64,000 bases of DNA from Gammaproteobacteria bacterium (GCA_033344735.1 JAWPMW010000001.1:620001-684000), one strand, 5' to 3'; positions 18,517 through 31,063 are shown, numbered from the stretch's first letter. Notes: generated from the letters alone by a model not told the origin. Program-made: numbers and translations.

Positions 18517-18900
18517 ATGAGAATATTGCACACAATGTTAAGAGTAGGTGATCTAGATCGATCTATTCAGTTTTACACTGAAATACTAAATATGAAATTA
18601 TTGCGAAAGAAAGACTATCCTGAGGGTAAGTTTACATTAGCTTTCTTGGGTTATGGTGATGAGTCAGAAAATACTGCAATCGAGTTAACTTATAATTGGG
18701 ATACAGAGAAATACGATTTAGGTGATGGGTATGGTCATATAGCTATTGAAGTTGATGATGTTTATGCAGCAACAGATAAAATTAAACAACAAGGTGGAAA
18801 AATAATTAGAGAAGCTGGTCCAATGAATGCAGGGGCAACAATCTTATCTTTTGTAGAAGATCCAGATGGATATCAAATAGAATTATTAGGCGCTAAGTAA
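18517..18900 (+). CDS. gloA: Lactoylglutathione lyase (glyoxalase I)
   Basis: 127 residues, the normal length of the short bacterial GloA. All four metal ligands are in place: His5 (ILHTMLRV), Glu56 (NTAIELTYN), His74 (GYGHIAIEV) and Glu122 (YQIELLG). The absence of the longer insertions suggests the Ni/Co-activated class. It converts the methylglyoxal-glutathione hemithioacetal to S-lactoylglutathione. It starts 51 bases after the dihydroxyacetone kinase gene, which makes sense because dihydroxyacetone phosphate is the precursor of methylglyoxal. Confidence 0.95.
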   Translation: MRILHTMLRVGDLDRSIQFYTEILNMKLLRKKDYPEGKFTLAFLGYGDESENTAIELTYNWDTEKYDLGDGYGHIAIEVDDVYAATDKIKQQGGKIIREAGPMNAGATILSFVEDPDGYQIELLGAK

Positions 18901-19247
18901 ATATTATTATTAGAGTTAATCAGTACTATTGATTATCGTCATTTCTTACGTTCACCAGCGAAAATCGCACGATAATCTACCAGCATTTATGGTGAAAATA
19001 ATTCTTTTAGAGAAGCAATCAAGCCTCATTTGCGAAATGGGTTAGTACCGAAGTCTTTTAATAACTCATCATGATGATGTTGTGTATGTAGAAAAAGCGT
19101 GAACTTCGAGTAATGCTGAAGTGCATCCATGATCTTTTCCAAATTTTCATCTCTTTATCGATTATGATTTGTGTAGATGGTATTCTCAAAATTTTCGCTT
19201 AGGTGAGCTATAATAGTACATATATTCTAATTTAAAGGTGGTAAGAA
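18901..19247. other. Intergenic region, possibly holding a decayed minus-strand gene
   Basis: No intact gene. Read on the minus strand from about 19170 to 18939, one frame gives a protein-like segment (FTLFLHTQHHHDELLKDFG) and, after two in-frame stops, VDYRAIFAGERKK followed by a stop. The number of stops is about what chance allows in AT-rich DNA, so a pseudogene is only a possibility. The last 20 bases carry the ribosome site AAGGTGG of the next gene. Confidence 0.3.
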
Positions 19248-19583
19248 ATGGCTTGTAATAAAATTCATACTCATCCAGAACACACTCATGGCGATAATTG
19301 TGGACACACTGCTATCCGTCACAATGATCACATTGATTATGTGCATGATGGTCACTTACATCATCCTCATGATGATCATTGTGATGAACATGTATTAGAT
19401 GTCAGTGTCGTCAATCCAAATGAATGTATACCAGTTCATTCCTGCAATGATCATGTTCATGGTCCTAATTGTGGACATGAGGCAGTACCACATGGTGATC
19501 ATATAGATTACATCGTTAATGGGCATTTACACCATGTACATGGTGATCATTGTGATGACCATGGACCTGTAGAGTTAGCTTAG
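19248..19583 (+). CDS. Duplicated His/Asp/Cys-rich cytosolic metal-binding protein
   Basis: 111 residues, nearly one third His or Asp. Two tandem copies of a unit of about 50 residues are visible: HGDNCGHTAIRHNDHIDY then GHLHHPHDDHCDEH, and HGPNCGHEAVPHGDHIDY then GHLHHVHGDHCDDH. There is no signal peptide or membrane segment, so it should be cytosolic. The pattern of His clusters and two Cys per unit suggests zinc, nickel or copper storage. Similar small proteins are often mislabelled zinc transporter permease in databases. A good ribosome site supports the start. Function inferred from composition only. Confidence 0.75.
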   Translation: MACNKIHTHPEHTHGDNCGHTAIRHNDHIDYVHDGHLHHPHDDHCDEHVLDVSVVNPNECIPVHSCNDHVHGPNCGHEAVPHGDHIDYIVNGHLHHVHGDHCDDHGPVELA

Positions 19584-19770
19584 AAAATTTTTTAGTCGAT
19601 AGCTGACATTTATCTATTCGAGAGACAGCCTAACAATCGAAATTACAGTATAAATGTTTGAATAAATTATAAGTGTAGGGCGATGCAGTCACTATATGCC
19701 CAAAAATGCCCTCATATAACTATATACGTCTGCTTACGACTATAAGCGGCCGTCAAAATATAAATAATCA

Positions 19771-20514
19771 TTAAGCTTTATTTTCCTTATCACGAATTGC
19801 AGATATCACCTTATTTACCTCTGGTGTTTTTGAAGAAATATTTGTCAATGATCCTTTTTTAAATCTAAAATCGCAATAATCACAGCCATCAGCTAATGTT
19901 TGTGTGCGTGTAAGCCCCCAACCTAAGGCATCACTCAAGGCAATATCTGACATGCAGATAAAAGGTGCAAATTCAGCACCTCCATGTTTCATAGCAAAAT
20001 TATAATTGCCACATCCATGATAGTTAGCACCAATATCAAAATTGCCATTAATTCCAACAAGATATTCAATCTTAAATTCACCAAAATTACCTTCCTGACA
20101 ATTTTTTTCTCGACTGGCTATGATTTTCTTTACAATGTTTGAAAACATAAAGTGCTTCATAAGCCAACGTTTCCATATTGGAAAACTTTGCATTTGATTT
20201 TTAATTGTTTGGTGGCAGAGTTCCCATGCCTCTGATGCTGATTTGCCATGTTTTTTCATGGCTTTATAAACTGCAAGTTCTTGTGCGGTAATAATAAGAA
20301 ATGTATTCAAAAATTGTGCACGCATTCCTTTTATAAATGGAATCTCTGGAATAAGCTTTTTATACTCTGCATGAACATCTTTTTGTAGATTATCCGCAAA
20401 CTCATTACCATAACGTGCAATAACATGACTTTTCATTGACAAAGAAATTCTGTCTAAGCAGTTCAATAGCTTATTTTCGTATGTACTGTAATAGCCAATT
20501 ATTTGATCAGACAT
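19771..20514 (-). CDS. L-2-amino-thiazoline-4-carboxylic acid (ATC) hydrolase family protein
   Basis: 247 residues. The C-terminal half shows the ATC hydrolase family pattern: NYHGCGNYNFAMKHGG, EFAPFICMSDIALSDALGWG, and TLADGCDYCDFRFKKG with its cysteines. Founding members open the thiazoline ring on the route to cysteine; most homologues are uncharacterised. The N-terminal half is helical, with no signal peptide. It is the last chromosomal gene before the left end of the island, and a 13-base inverted repeat lies about 30-75 bases upstream of its start. Confidence 0.75.
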   Translation of the reverse strand: MSDQIIGYYSTYENKLLNCLDRISLSMKSHVIARYGNEFADNLQKDVHAEYKKLIPEIPFIKGMRAQFLNTFLIITAQELAVYKAMKKHGKSASEAWELCHQTIKNQMQSFPIWKRWLMKHFMFSNIVKKIIASREKNCQEGNFGEFKIEYLVGINGNFDIGANYHGCGNYNFAMKHGGAEFAPFICMSDIALSDALGWGLTRTQTLADGCDYCDFRFKKGSLTNISSKTPEVNKVISAIRDKENKA

Positions 20515-20545
20515 TTTATACTAAGAGAATAATCAACAATAAATG

Positions 20546-20588
20546 CAATTCTAATCAATCATGACTTAGCCTTGCTTGATTAGAATTG
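20546..20588. repeat. Perfect 13-bp inverted repeat upstream of the ATC-hydrolase-like gene
   Basis: CAATTCTAATCAA (20546-20558) and TTGATTAGAATTG (20576-20588) are exact reverse complements with a 17-base loop. No T-run follows on either strand, so it is more likely an operator or mRNA-stability hairpin than a terminator. It lies on the chromosomal side of the island junction. Confidence 0.6.
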
Positions 20589-20773
20589 TATAAATGCCCA
20601 ATCGATCTTGTATTGATTTATATCAAGCAATCAACCATTAATAATGGGTTCATTCGGTGCATCATGCTTTATATTGTTTGTTGTTCCTAATAGTCCATTC
20701 GCACAACCAAGGAATGTAGCTCTTGTAGAAGGAAAGAGGGTGATAGGGCAAAAATTTTGACCCAAAAAGAATT

Positions 20774-20790
20774 TAATTTGGTGGAGGCGG
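20774..20790. repeat. attL candidate: 17-bp copy of the ssrA 3' end
   Basis: TAATTTGGTGGAGGCGG matches 54458-54474 exactly. Its last 12 bases are the reverse complement of the tmRNA 3' terminus including CCA. No other part of ssrA is present here, so it is a target-site duplicate rather than a second gene. Confidence 0.82.
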
Positions 20791-20856
20791 TAGCTACTTA
20801 ACTTGATATGTAAGTGTTTGTTTCTATTGCTAAATTAGCGGTTAGACAAAACTTTG

Positions 20857-20874
20857 TGCCCCTATTTATACCCC
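20857..20874. repeat. Paired TGCCCC/ACCCC motif near the left island end
   Basis: TGCCCC and ACCCC with 8 bases between the C-runs, 67 bases inside attL. The same kind of pair recurs at 40180, 41798, 45784 and next to the integrase at 54330. Arm-type integrase or excisionase sites are a reasonable guess. Confidence 0.4.
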
Positions 20875-20923
20875 TAAATATCTTGGCTGTAGTTAGACTT
20901 CCTTGAATCTTGCTGGAATATGA

Positions 20924-21547
20924 TCAGCGATTATTTGAATCACATAAATTTTTTTTAGATTCAGTTTTTGTTTCTCGAATAATGCTTATACCTCCCCACA
21001 GTACAATCCAGACAATAACTGCACCTATGATCAAGTCAGGCCATCTTGTACCGGTAAAGAACACTAAAGCACCGGCAATAATTACACCGATATTTGCAAT
21101 TACATCATTTTTAGAAAAAATCCAACTTGCTCGCATATGAACCTCTCCATTTTTATGTTTTGAAATTAACATCAAGCAAATCGTATTAGCAATAAGAGCA
21201 ACAACACCAACAATGATCATCCAAGTGGACTCAGGGTCACTGCCGTAAATAAATCGTCGAATAATGTCAATTGCAACAAGTAGGCTCAATAAAATCTGGA
21301 AAATGCCACTCGTAAAAGCAGCTTTGAGCTTTACATTTGCACTTCTTCCAACCGCATATAGTCCTATCGAATAAACTGTTGCATCCGCTAACATATCCAG
21401 TGAGTCTGCTATAAGCCCAGTTGATTCAGCAATAATACCCAGGAAGATTTCAACCAAAAACATGGTGAAATTGATCACTAATAGAATTATTAATACGCGT
21501 CTTTGCTCTTTAGTATCTATTTCTACTGAACAATCGCAAGAAGACAT
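20924..21547 (-). CDS. Short cation diffusion facilitator (CDF) transporter
   Basis: 207 residues with six hydrophobic helices. Metal-site motifs of the family are present: LIADSLDMLADATVY in helix 2 and SKNDVIANIGVIIAG in helix 5, where the usual His of HxxxD is replaced by Ser. The N-terminus starts MSSCDCSVE, a possible metal-catching Cys pair. The typical C-terminal cytoplasmic dimerisation domain of about 80 residues is missing. Likely proton-driven export of Zn, Co or Cd to the periplasm, feeding the adjacent Czc pump. It lies 21 bases after CzcA in the same transcription direction and is the outermost gene at the left end of the island. Confidence 0.85.
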   Translation of the reverse strand: MSSCDCSVEIDTKEQRRVLIILLVINFTMFLVEIFLGIIAESTGLIADSLDMLADATVYSIGLYAVGRSANVKLKAAFTSGIFQILLSLLVAIDIIRRFIYGSDPESTWMIIVGVVALIANTICLMLISKHKNGEVHMRASWIFSKNDVIANIGVIIAGALVFFTGTRWPDLIIGAVIVWIVLWGGISIIRETKTESKKNLCDSNNR

Positions 21548-21568
21548 ACTGATGTACTCGCTGTTGGT

Positions 21569-25661
<4,093 letters not shown>

Positions 25662-25665
<4 letters not shown>

Positions 25666-26969
25666 CCTTGTTCTCCAAAGCCATTTGTTAATCGTTTAAC
25701 GTTAATTCGTGCAGTGTGATAGTTTCTTAATGTGCTTAGATATTGGTTCTGCGCTTCTATCAATGTGCGTTGAGCATCTAACACTTCCAAATAGGTGAAC
25801 CGCCCTCTGTTATAGGCTGATTGCGCTAAATGAAATGACTGCTCAGCTGCTGGAATGAGTTTGGTTTTCATATGAGCCGCTTCCATGAATGCTGTTTTCC
25901 ATGTTTGCCAATTCTCAAATAGTGCTTGTTTTAGATTCAGTTCAAATTGCTGTGCATCACTTTGTGCCTGCAATGATTCCGCTTGTGCTTGTGCAATGTT
26001 TCCTTGGTTTTTATTAAATATCTGTAATGGCACACTTACACCTACTAGAAATGCGTTATCACTGCCTTCTTCAAATCGTCTAACACCAATGCTCACCACT
26101 GGATCAACAATTTTTTCTGTGTTTGCCAGATCAAATAAAGAATCCATTTGTGATTTTTGATGAATAAATTGTTGAACATCTGGAAGTTCATCTAATCTCT
26201 CTAGATAAACCTCATATGTCATAGGCTCATCAAGCTGAAACAAATACTGATGATTAAGACTGTCATCAAATGAACTTTCACCCCAAAGTTTTGCAAGATT
26301 ATGTCTGGCTATTTGAAGTTGTTGATTCGTTTGTTCGCGTAAAATTAAACTATTTGCGACCGTCACTTCCGCTTTACTTTGTTGGATTGCTGACTCTGCT
26401 GCTGATTGCACGCGCTTACTCACATTGGCAAGAATATCTTTAGCGAGTTGTTCTTGTTCAATCGCTAATTTTACCGACTGCGTGTTTGCGAGCACATTGA
26501 CATAGGCGCTATGCACATCTTTGATTATATTTAGACGTTCAATAGATAAGCCTTCTTGTGCCACAGCATATGAAGCTTGAGCTACTTGTTTTCTAGCATC
26601 ACGCTTCCCACCTAATTCGATCTTTTGATTAAGGCTTAATGTGTATTCAGCAGAATTTGTACTGCCAAAATCATCATTTCCTGAAAAATTTTCAGCTTCA
26701 AATGCAAGTTCAGGGTTAGGTAAGAGGCTGGCTTGAAGTTGTGCCCCTTGTGCGGCATCCATTCTACTGGCTGCTGATTGGAGTCTTGGCGTAAACTCTA
26801 AAGCACGTCCAATTGCATTTTCTATCGTTAACAAATCAACATGATGAATTATTGCCTGAGACGAATCATCAGTAGGTGTTTCGCTGGCGACAACAATCTG
26901 TAGATAAATATAATTTACTAAGGCAAATACTAATATTATTTGCCTGCTTTTAATGTTTAAAGATTGCAT
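25662..26969 (-). CDS. czcC: CzcC-like outer-membrane efflux protein
   Basis: 435 residues of the TolC-like outer membrane factor family: a signal sequence, two repeats of long helices, the LLPNPELAFEAENFSG strand region and the C-terminal AYNRGRFTYLEVLDAQRTL motif that is characteristic of CzcC/CusC-type members. It forms the exit duct for the CzcA-CzcB pump. The gene sits between the small Cys-rich RPP protein (150 bases upstream) and czcB (overlap of 4 bases). Confidence 0.9.
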
Positions 26970-27121
26970 GAATCTTACCTCTAAAACGCAAATATTCTTT
27001 GAATGTGTGCAAGCACACGCTAAGTAGAATCAATCCCAGTGGAATGACAACTATTTAGAAAGAGTTAGGAGTGGACTAGTTATCTCCACTCAAGTGAAGA
27101 GACTAATTTCCAGTGTTTGCG

Positions 27122-27430
27122 CTAGGCAATAGGGGGGCGAAATAAGGGAGGTGAATCCTTAGATGAGTAATGATCAGTATAATGAGATGCTTCTTGATCC
27201 GAATTATTTGGTATCAATGATATATCTGTACTAAATGTTGCAAAGTGATGTGCACAATGGCACAAGTGATTACAAGAGTTTTCTTCAAATAGTTCAGCTT
27301 GACCATCATTATCATATAAGTGTGAGACTTCCTCATCGTTATCAAACAGATGAAAAGTACTACAAACTGCTGCCTCTGCACTAACAAACAGAAGGGCAAT
27401 AACGATAAACTTTGCAAAAAACTTAGTCAT
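27122..27430 (-). CDS. Small secreted Cys/His protein with RPP C-terminus (copy A), CzcI-like position
   Basis: 102 residues: a signal peptide ending about SAEAA, an acidic stretch, the cluster CNHLCHCAHHF, and the C-terminal motif PPLFRPPIA. It is the first gene before czcCBA on the same strand, the position held by czcI in Cupriavidus. Two related proteins in this window share the tail and the cysteine cluster (28450-28749 and 30620-31063). Probably a periplasmic metal-binding or sensory protein regulating the efflux operon; the function is inferred from position and composition. Confidence 0.7.
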   Translation of the reverse strand: MTKFFAKFIVIALLFVSAEAAVCSTFHLFDNDEEVSHLYDNDGQAELFEENSCNHLCHCAHHFATFSTDISLIPNNSDQEASHYTDHYSSKDSPPLFRPPIA

Positions 27431-27498
27431 TTATTTAGCCTAATTGAGGAAGCCTAATAAATCAACAGTATTTCAGATGACTGGTCACTAGTTAAACC

Positions 27499-28182
27499 TT
27501 AACTTTTATCAGTGCTATTTTGTAGGTATTCAACGATCATCTGTGTCTGTTCTTCATTAGGCGCTTGTTTGTTCTGAACATTCATGTAGCCCAGCATACG
27601 CTCAACAACAGATGGCCATTCCGCTGCAGTATGTTGACCAGGATCAGGTAATACATGGCATTGAACGCAAACTTCACTAAAGACTTTCCCGGTTTCACTA
27701 TCAAGATCAGTATGAACCGTAGCATCGATCTGTGTTTGTGCATGTTCTTGTAAGTAATTTGTGATCAGATTTAGTTCCTGTTCATCAGGTACATTGATTT
27801 GCATCCATTTTTTTGACCAGCTGATATGCATCTTCATGCGCTGAACTACTGATGGCCATTCTTGTGCAGTATGTAAACCAGGTGCAGGTAACCCATGACA
27901 CTGTGCGCAATTTTTAATGAGTGTTTGTGCGCCCTCTGAAGGGTTATCAGGTAATAGCGTGGGAAGAATACCTTGTGGCATGTTACCACTTCCCATGCCG
28001 CTACTATTGCCTCCACACATGCCTTGACCGCATGAACCCGAAGCAATAACACTCGTGCTATCTTGAGGTTTTGTAAACGATTCCATTGCAAAAGGATTTT
28101 GCTCTGCATGTAATGTGACTAAAGACCCTAGTGTAATAGTTAGTGCACTTACTGCAGCAACATTTTTTGTATTAATGTTCAT
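27499..28182 (-). CDS. Exported dihaem c-type cytochrome-like protein
   Basis: About 227 residues. Two haem c motifs, CAQCH and CVQCH, lie in a duplicated domain of about 60 residues (GLPAPGLHTAQEWPSVVQRM and VLPDPGQHTAAEWPSVVERM). Between the signal peptide and the first domain is a Gly/Cys/Met stretch (SGSCGQGMCGGNSSGMGSG) that could bind copper. I choose the ATG at 28182 because AGGAG lies 8 bases upstream and a typical signal peptide follows; a longer frame to 28218 starts badly. It sits between two RPP-protein genes in a metal-efflux block. Role unknown, perhaps periplasmic electron transfer linked to metal redox state. Confidence 0.8.
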   Translation of the reverse strand: MNINTKNVAAVSALTITLGSLVTLHAEQNPFAMESFTKPQDSTSVIASGSCGQGMCGGNSSGMGSGNMPQGILPTLLPDNPSEGAQTLIKNCAQCHGLPAPGLHTAQEWPSVVQRMKMHISWSKKWMQINVPDEQELNLITNYLQEHAQTQIDATVHTDLDSETGKVFSEVCVQCHVLPDPGQHTAAEWPSVVERMLGYMNVQNKQAPNEEQTQMIVEYLQNSTDKS

Positions 28183-28315
28183 CTTTAAGACTCCTAAAAT
28201 GTAACGACGCCCTATCAAATTCTTATGACGGGACTCAATTTTGTTTCGTGATTTCTAACGAAAAATTGCGGTATATAGGATTAGGATAAACGTTGGTAAT
28301 CGATGATTATGCTTC

Positions 28316-28357
28316 TCAGAAAAGGCTGACACAAAATGTCAGTCACATCTTTTCTGA
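28316..28357. repeat. Hairpin between RPP copy B and the cytochrome gene
   Basis: TCAGAAAAG (28316-28324) and CTTTTCTGA (28349-28357) pair perfectly, with an inner TGAC/GTCA helix. It lies in the gap between two minus-strand genes, so it may be a terminator, attenuator or operator. Only a short run of T follows on the minus strand. Confidence 0.5.
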
Positions 28358-28449
28358 AAAGTAAAATATCTTAAACATATGTTTGACCTAACACTATCTC
28401 AGCTGCACATATAAAATACAGCTGTAAAATTTGGCATTAATTTGCCGTG

Positions 28450-28749
28450 TTAGGTAATTGGGGGGCGTAGCAAAGGAGGAGGAAATTGGGATACAACTAT
28501 ATCGATCTTAAGAGGTTTTATTAATGAATTAGCATTGACACTGTCTGTGCTGATAACTCTGTTACTGAATTGTTTGACGCAATTACAATAATAGTCACAG
28601 CAATCAGCATCATTACTTTGATTTTCTTCATCAAAATTTGATTGCTCATTTTCTTGGGTGTAATCAAAGAACTCACACACTGAAACGTTTGCGGAAACAA
28701 CGCTTCCGAAAACTAATAAAGCCAGCAATAATACTGATACAAATTTCAT
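28450..28749 (-). CDS. Small secreted Cys-rich protein with RPP C-terminus (copy B)
   Basis: 99 residues: a signal peptide ending at VSA, an acidic middle, the cluster DCCDYYCNCVKQFSN, and the ending SQFPPPLLRPPIT. It is clearly homologous to copy C at 30620 (shared CxxVKxFSN and QFPxPPxRPP) and more distantly to copy A. It precedes the dihaem cytochrome gene on the same strand with a hairpin in the gap. As with CzcI-like proteins, a metal-sensing or metal-delivery role is plausible but unproven. Confidence 0.68.
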   Translation of the reverse strand: MKFVSVLLLALLVFGSVVSANVSVCEFFDYTQENEQSNFDEENQSNDADCCDYYCNCVKQFSNRVISTDSVNANSLIKPLKIDIVVSQFPPPLLRPPIT

Positions 28750-28955
28750 AATAACTAAATGTTAACTTAGCGATGCTTGATATGCAAACAAGTATTAATA
28801 GCGATAATCAAATCTTATACTCAAAATTTATCAGGTAATTACATTGATGTGGATTATGAATAGAAAGCAATGAGCCTTTGAGGATGTTCATTGTCCACCA
28901 ATTCGCAGGATAAAGATTGTTGGAACTTGGAGTAGTTATTGGAGCTATATAAATA

Positions 28956-29537
28956 TTAGTGTGACTGACTACTAGCTTTTTCAATCAATACTTTCATTTC
29001 ATCAAAGGTTTTTAATCCTCTGATGACTTTGCCATTGATAATAAATGTAGGTGTACCAAAAACATCATATTCTAGTACCGCTTCTTCTCTTTCTTTTTCA
29101 ATATTCAGCGCTTGTTGCGGATCATTTAGACATGTACTAAACGTTTCCCGATTCAAGTCTAGTGATATAGCAATATCAGTCAGTGCGATTTCTACATCTT
29201 TTGCTTGGGACCAATCTGCAACCGCATGATACAAGGCATCAAGAAGCGGGTAGTACTTATCAGGACCAGCACAATGAGCAGCGATTGCACCTCTATAGGC
29301 TTCATCAGAAGTGGGATAATCGCGATATATGAAACGTACTTTACCTGTTTTTATATAATCTGATTTGAGTAACGGTAAAACTTCCCTGTGAAACCGAACA
29401 CACTTACCACACGTGATGGAACCATACTCAATGATGGTGACTGGGGCTTGAGTGTTGCCCAATTCTATATCGCTGTATACTAGAGATGTAATACTTGTAA
29501 GGATAACGATAGATGCTAAAGATCGAAGTTGCTTGAT
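28956..29537 (-). CDS. DsbA-like thiol oxidoreductase, start codon problematic
   Basis: The thioredoxin-fold core matches DsbA-type proteins (Thioredoxin_4 class): VTIIEYGSITCGKCVRFH with active-site CGKC, and the cis-Pro loop VFGTPTFIINGKVIRGL. The first ordinary start in frame is a TTG at 29462, which would leave no signal peptide. Upstream in the same open frame the DNA encodes KQLRSLASIVILTSITSLVYS, a convincing signal peptide, but the codon at its head (29535-29537) is ATC, preceded by AAGGGG at 7 bases. Either a rare ATC start is used, or the normal start has mutated. I give the extended coordinates; the conservative gene is 28956-29462. Confidence 0.72.
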   Translation of the reverse strand: MKQLRSLASIVILTSITSLVYSDIELGNTQAPVTIIEYGSITCGKCVRFHREVLPLLKSDYIKTGKVRFIYRDYPTSDEAYRGAIAAHCAGPDKYYPLLDALYHAVADWSQAKDVEIALTDIAISLDLNRETFSTCLNDPQQALNIEKEREEAVLEYDVFGTPTFIINGKVIRGLKTFDEMKVLIEKASSQSH

Positions 29538-29771
29538 AGTGTTGCCCCTTATTTTGATTCTGAGTGTTACTAATTATTACCATCCATTAAAATCTTTTCA
29601 AATATTCTAGACATAAAAGTGGTCATTGAATTTGATGATGCACTTCATTCTCTAACTTACCCTGTAAGCCGCTGGAATTTGAGCCGGAAGCAGACTCATT
29701 ATTTCACAAACAGAGTCAGGTATAATAGCCTTTATCTGTCTAGGTTACTCACGCAAAAGTGATTTAAGTTT

Positions 29772-30044
29772 ATGGATTGGAAGATATTTGCAACAATATT
29801 TTTAGCGGTGTTTATAGCAGAGCTTGGTGATAAAACTCAATTGGCTACAATGTTGTTTGCAACGGATAAAGAAGTAAGCAAATACACTGTATTCTTTGCT
29901 GCATCGGCTGCATTAATTGTTGCAACCGCCATTGGTGTATTAGCAGGAAGCTTGTTTTCGGAATTCATTAATGAAAAGTACCTGCATTATATTGCTGGGA
30001 TTGGCTTTATCCTGATAGGTGTTTTTACTTTGTATAATGCTTAA
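29772..30044 (+). CDS. Half-size UPF0016/GDT1 family membrane protein
   Basis: 90 residues with three helices and one copy of the family motif, ELGDKTQLATMLFA (E-x-G-D-K-T). Full-size members (TMEM165, MneA) have two copies and transport Mn or Ca; single-repeat bacterial members are expected to pair as dimers. A TATAAT box at 29721-29726 gives a short leader, and I see no yybP-ykoY manganese riboswitch in front. It is the first gene of the rightward arm of the metal block, followed by the GDCCVxC protein. Confidence 0.82.
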   Translation: MDWKIFATIFLAVFIAELGDKTQLATMLFATDKEVSKYTVFFAASAALIVATAIGVLAGSLFSEFINEKYLHYIAGIGFILIGVFTLYNA

Positions 30045-30158
30045 AAATCATGTAACAAATAGTTATGTCAGAATTGCAATTAGCATAATGGCCGCTATTG
30101 AGCCGATAAGCGACCTTGAATGTGCAATAATAAATAACCTAGTAAATGGAATTTCTTT

Positions 30159-30383
30159 ATGTCTACTCAATCACCTCAACTTGATTCGACATTGACCTGT
30201 CCAGAATGTGGGAAACAAACAAAAGATAAGATGCCAACAAATTCTTGCCAATATTATTACGAATGTAAATCTTGTAATACATTATTAAAACCAAAGGCCG
30301 GTGACTGCTGCGTGTATTGCTCCTACGGCGATGTGCCTTGTCCCCCGATACAGGAAGGGGCTTGTTGTAGTAATTCCAAATGA
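30159..30383 (+). CDS. GDCCVxC-domain small Cys-rich protein
   Basis: 74 residues with ten cysteines. The first half is a zinc-ribbon-like array (CPECGK ... CQYYYECKSC), and the second carries the defining GDCCVYCSYGDVPCPPIQ motif. Relatives in other bacteria include versions with selenocysteine in this motif; here all positions are Cys. No signal peptide, so cytosolic. These proteins are found beside mercury and other metal resistance genes; their function is not established. It lies between the UPF0016 gene and the RPP copy C/Cus operon. Confidence 0.82.
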   Translation: MSTQSPQLDSTLTCPECGKQTKDKMPTNSCQYYYECKSCNTLLKPKAGDCCVYCSYGDVPCPPIQEGACCSNSK

Positions 30384-30619
30384 CCGCTTTTGAGTTGCAA
30401 GAAAGCGTTGCGATTAATTTTGCTTATAGCGATAGATAAGAAGAAATCTAGTTAGCTATAGCTGATTTTACAATGAGCTATGACCGGATCATACTATAGT
30501 GATCATTTGGTTAAGTTTTTCTGAATCTAAAGTTACCATTAGTTATCTTCATTTGATCTTTATCAGTTTAATGGGAACTAATTATTGAATAACCATACTA
30601 AAACATATACTGTTCATCT

Positions 30620-31063
30620 ATGGTGAAAACTATGGTATCAAAGCATCATGTCAAGCAAACAAGCTCATTGCGCACTGTAATAAGTGTATTGATGATGTTG
30701 TTGTTGATATTTTTGCCTTTGAGTTCATGGAGTAGCAGTCTAATATCTTCAGTAGATAAATCGCCTGAAAGCTTTATTTCCTTAGATTTATCTGAGAACC
30801 AAGTCGATACAATGCCATGTCATTCTAGCGATATAGATATGACTCGTTCAGATCAAGAATCTTATAATAGTGACTGTTGTACTCAATCAGGTGTGCACAC
30901 ACAGTGTGATAGTTGTGAACAAGGCTGTACATTCGTAAAACATTTTTCTAATTCTATCGATTCTTTTGCAATACTATTCTCCTCAACTCAATTGGCACTT
31001 AAGCCGAATGATCTTATTGTAACACAATTCCCAGTTCCTCCATTTCGCCCACCAGCGGCATAA
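30620..31063 (+). CDS. Small secreted Cys-rich protein with RPP C-terminus (copy C)
   Basis: 147 residues: a basic N-terminus and a long hydrophobic signal ending near SSWSSS, then a Cys/His/Met-rich middle (MPCHSSDIDM, DCCTQSGVHTQCDSCEQGC), then VKHFSN and the ending TQFPVPPFRPPAA. Homologous to copy B over the last 60 residues. It is the first gene before the cusCBA-type operon, separated by about 130 bases. The same protein type therefore precedes Czc, cytochrome and Cus units, which supports a role tied to metal efflux, for example as a periplasmic regulator or chaperone. Confidence 0.68.
   Translation: MVKTMVSKHHVKQTSSLRTVISVLMMLLLIFLPLSSWSSSLISSVDKSPESFISLDLSENQVDTMPCHSSDIDMTRSDQESYNSDCCTQSGVHTQCDSCEQGCTFVKHFSNSIDSFAILFSSTQLALKPNDLIVTQFPVPPFRPPAA

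Larger units (their letters stand above)
20515..20923. other. Intergenic region containing the left island junction
   Basis: About 410 bases without a gene. It holds the 13-base inverted repeat at 20546-20588, the ssrA-derived repeat at 20774-20790 that I read as attL, and the paired TGCCCC/ACCCC motif at 20857-20874. Each is listed separately. Confidence 0.6.

Noticed and set aside
20774-20790. Second tmRNA or tRNA gene
   Set aside because: Only the last 12 bases of ssrA are present; no tRNA-like fold follows, so it is an attachment-site copy.
29538-29771. yybP-ykoY manganese riboswitch before the UPF0016 gene
   Set aside because: The family is often controlled this way, but the probable TATAAT at 29721 leaves too short a leader and the loop motifs are absent.
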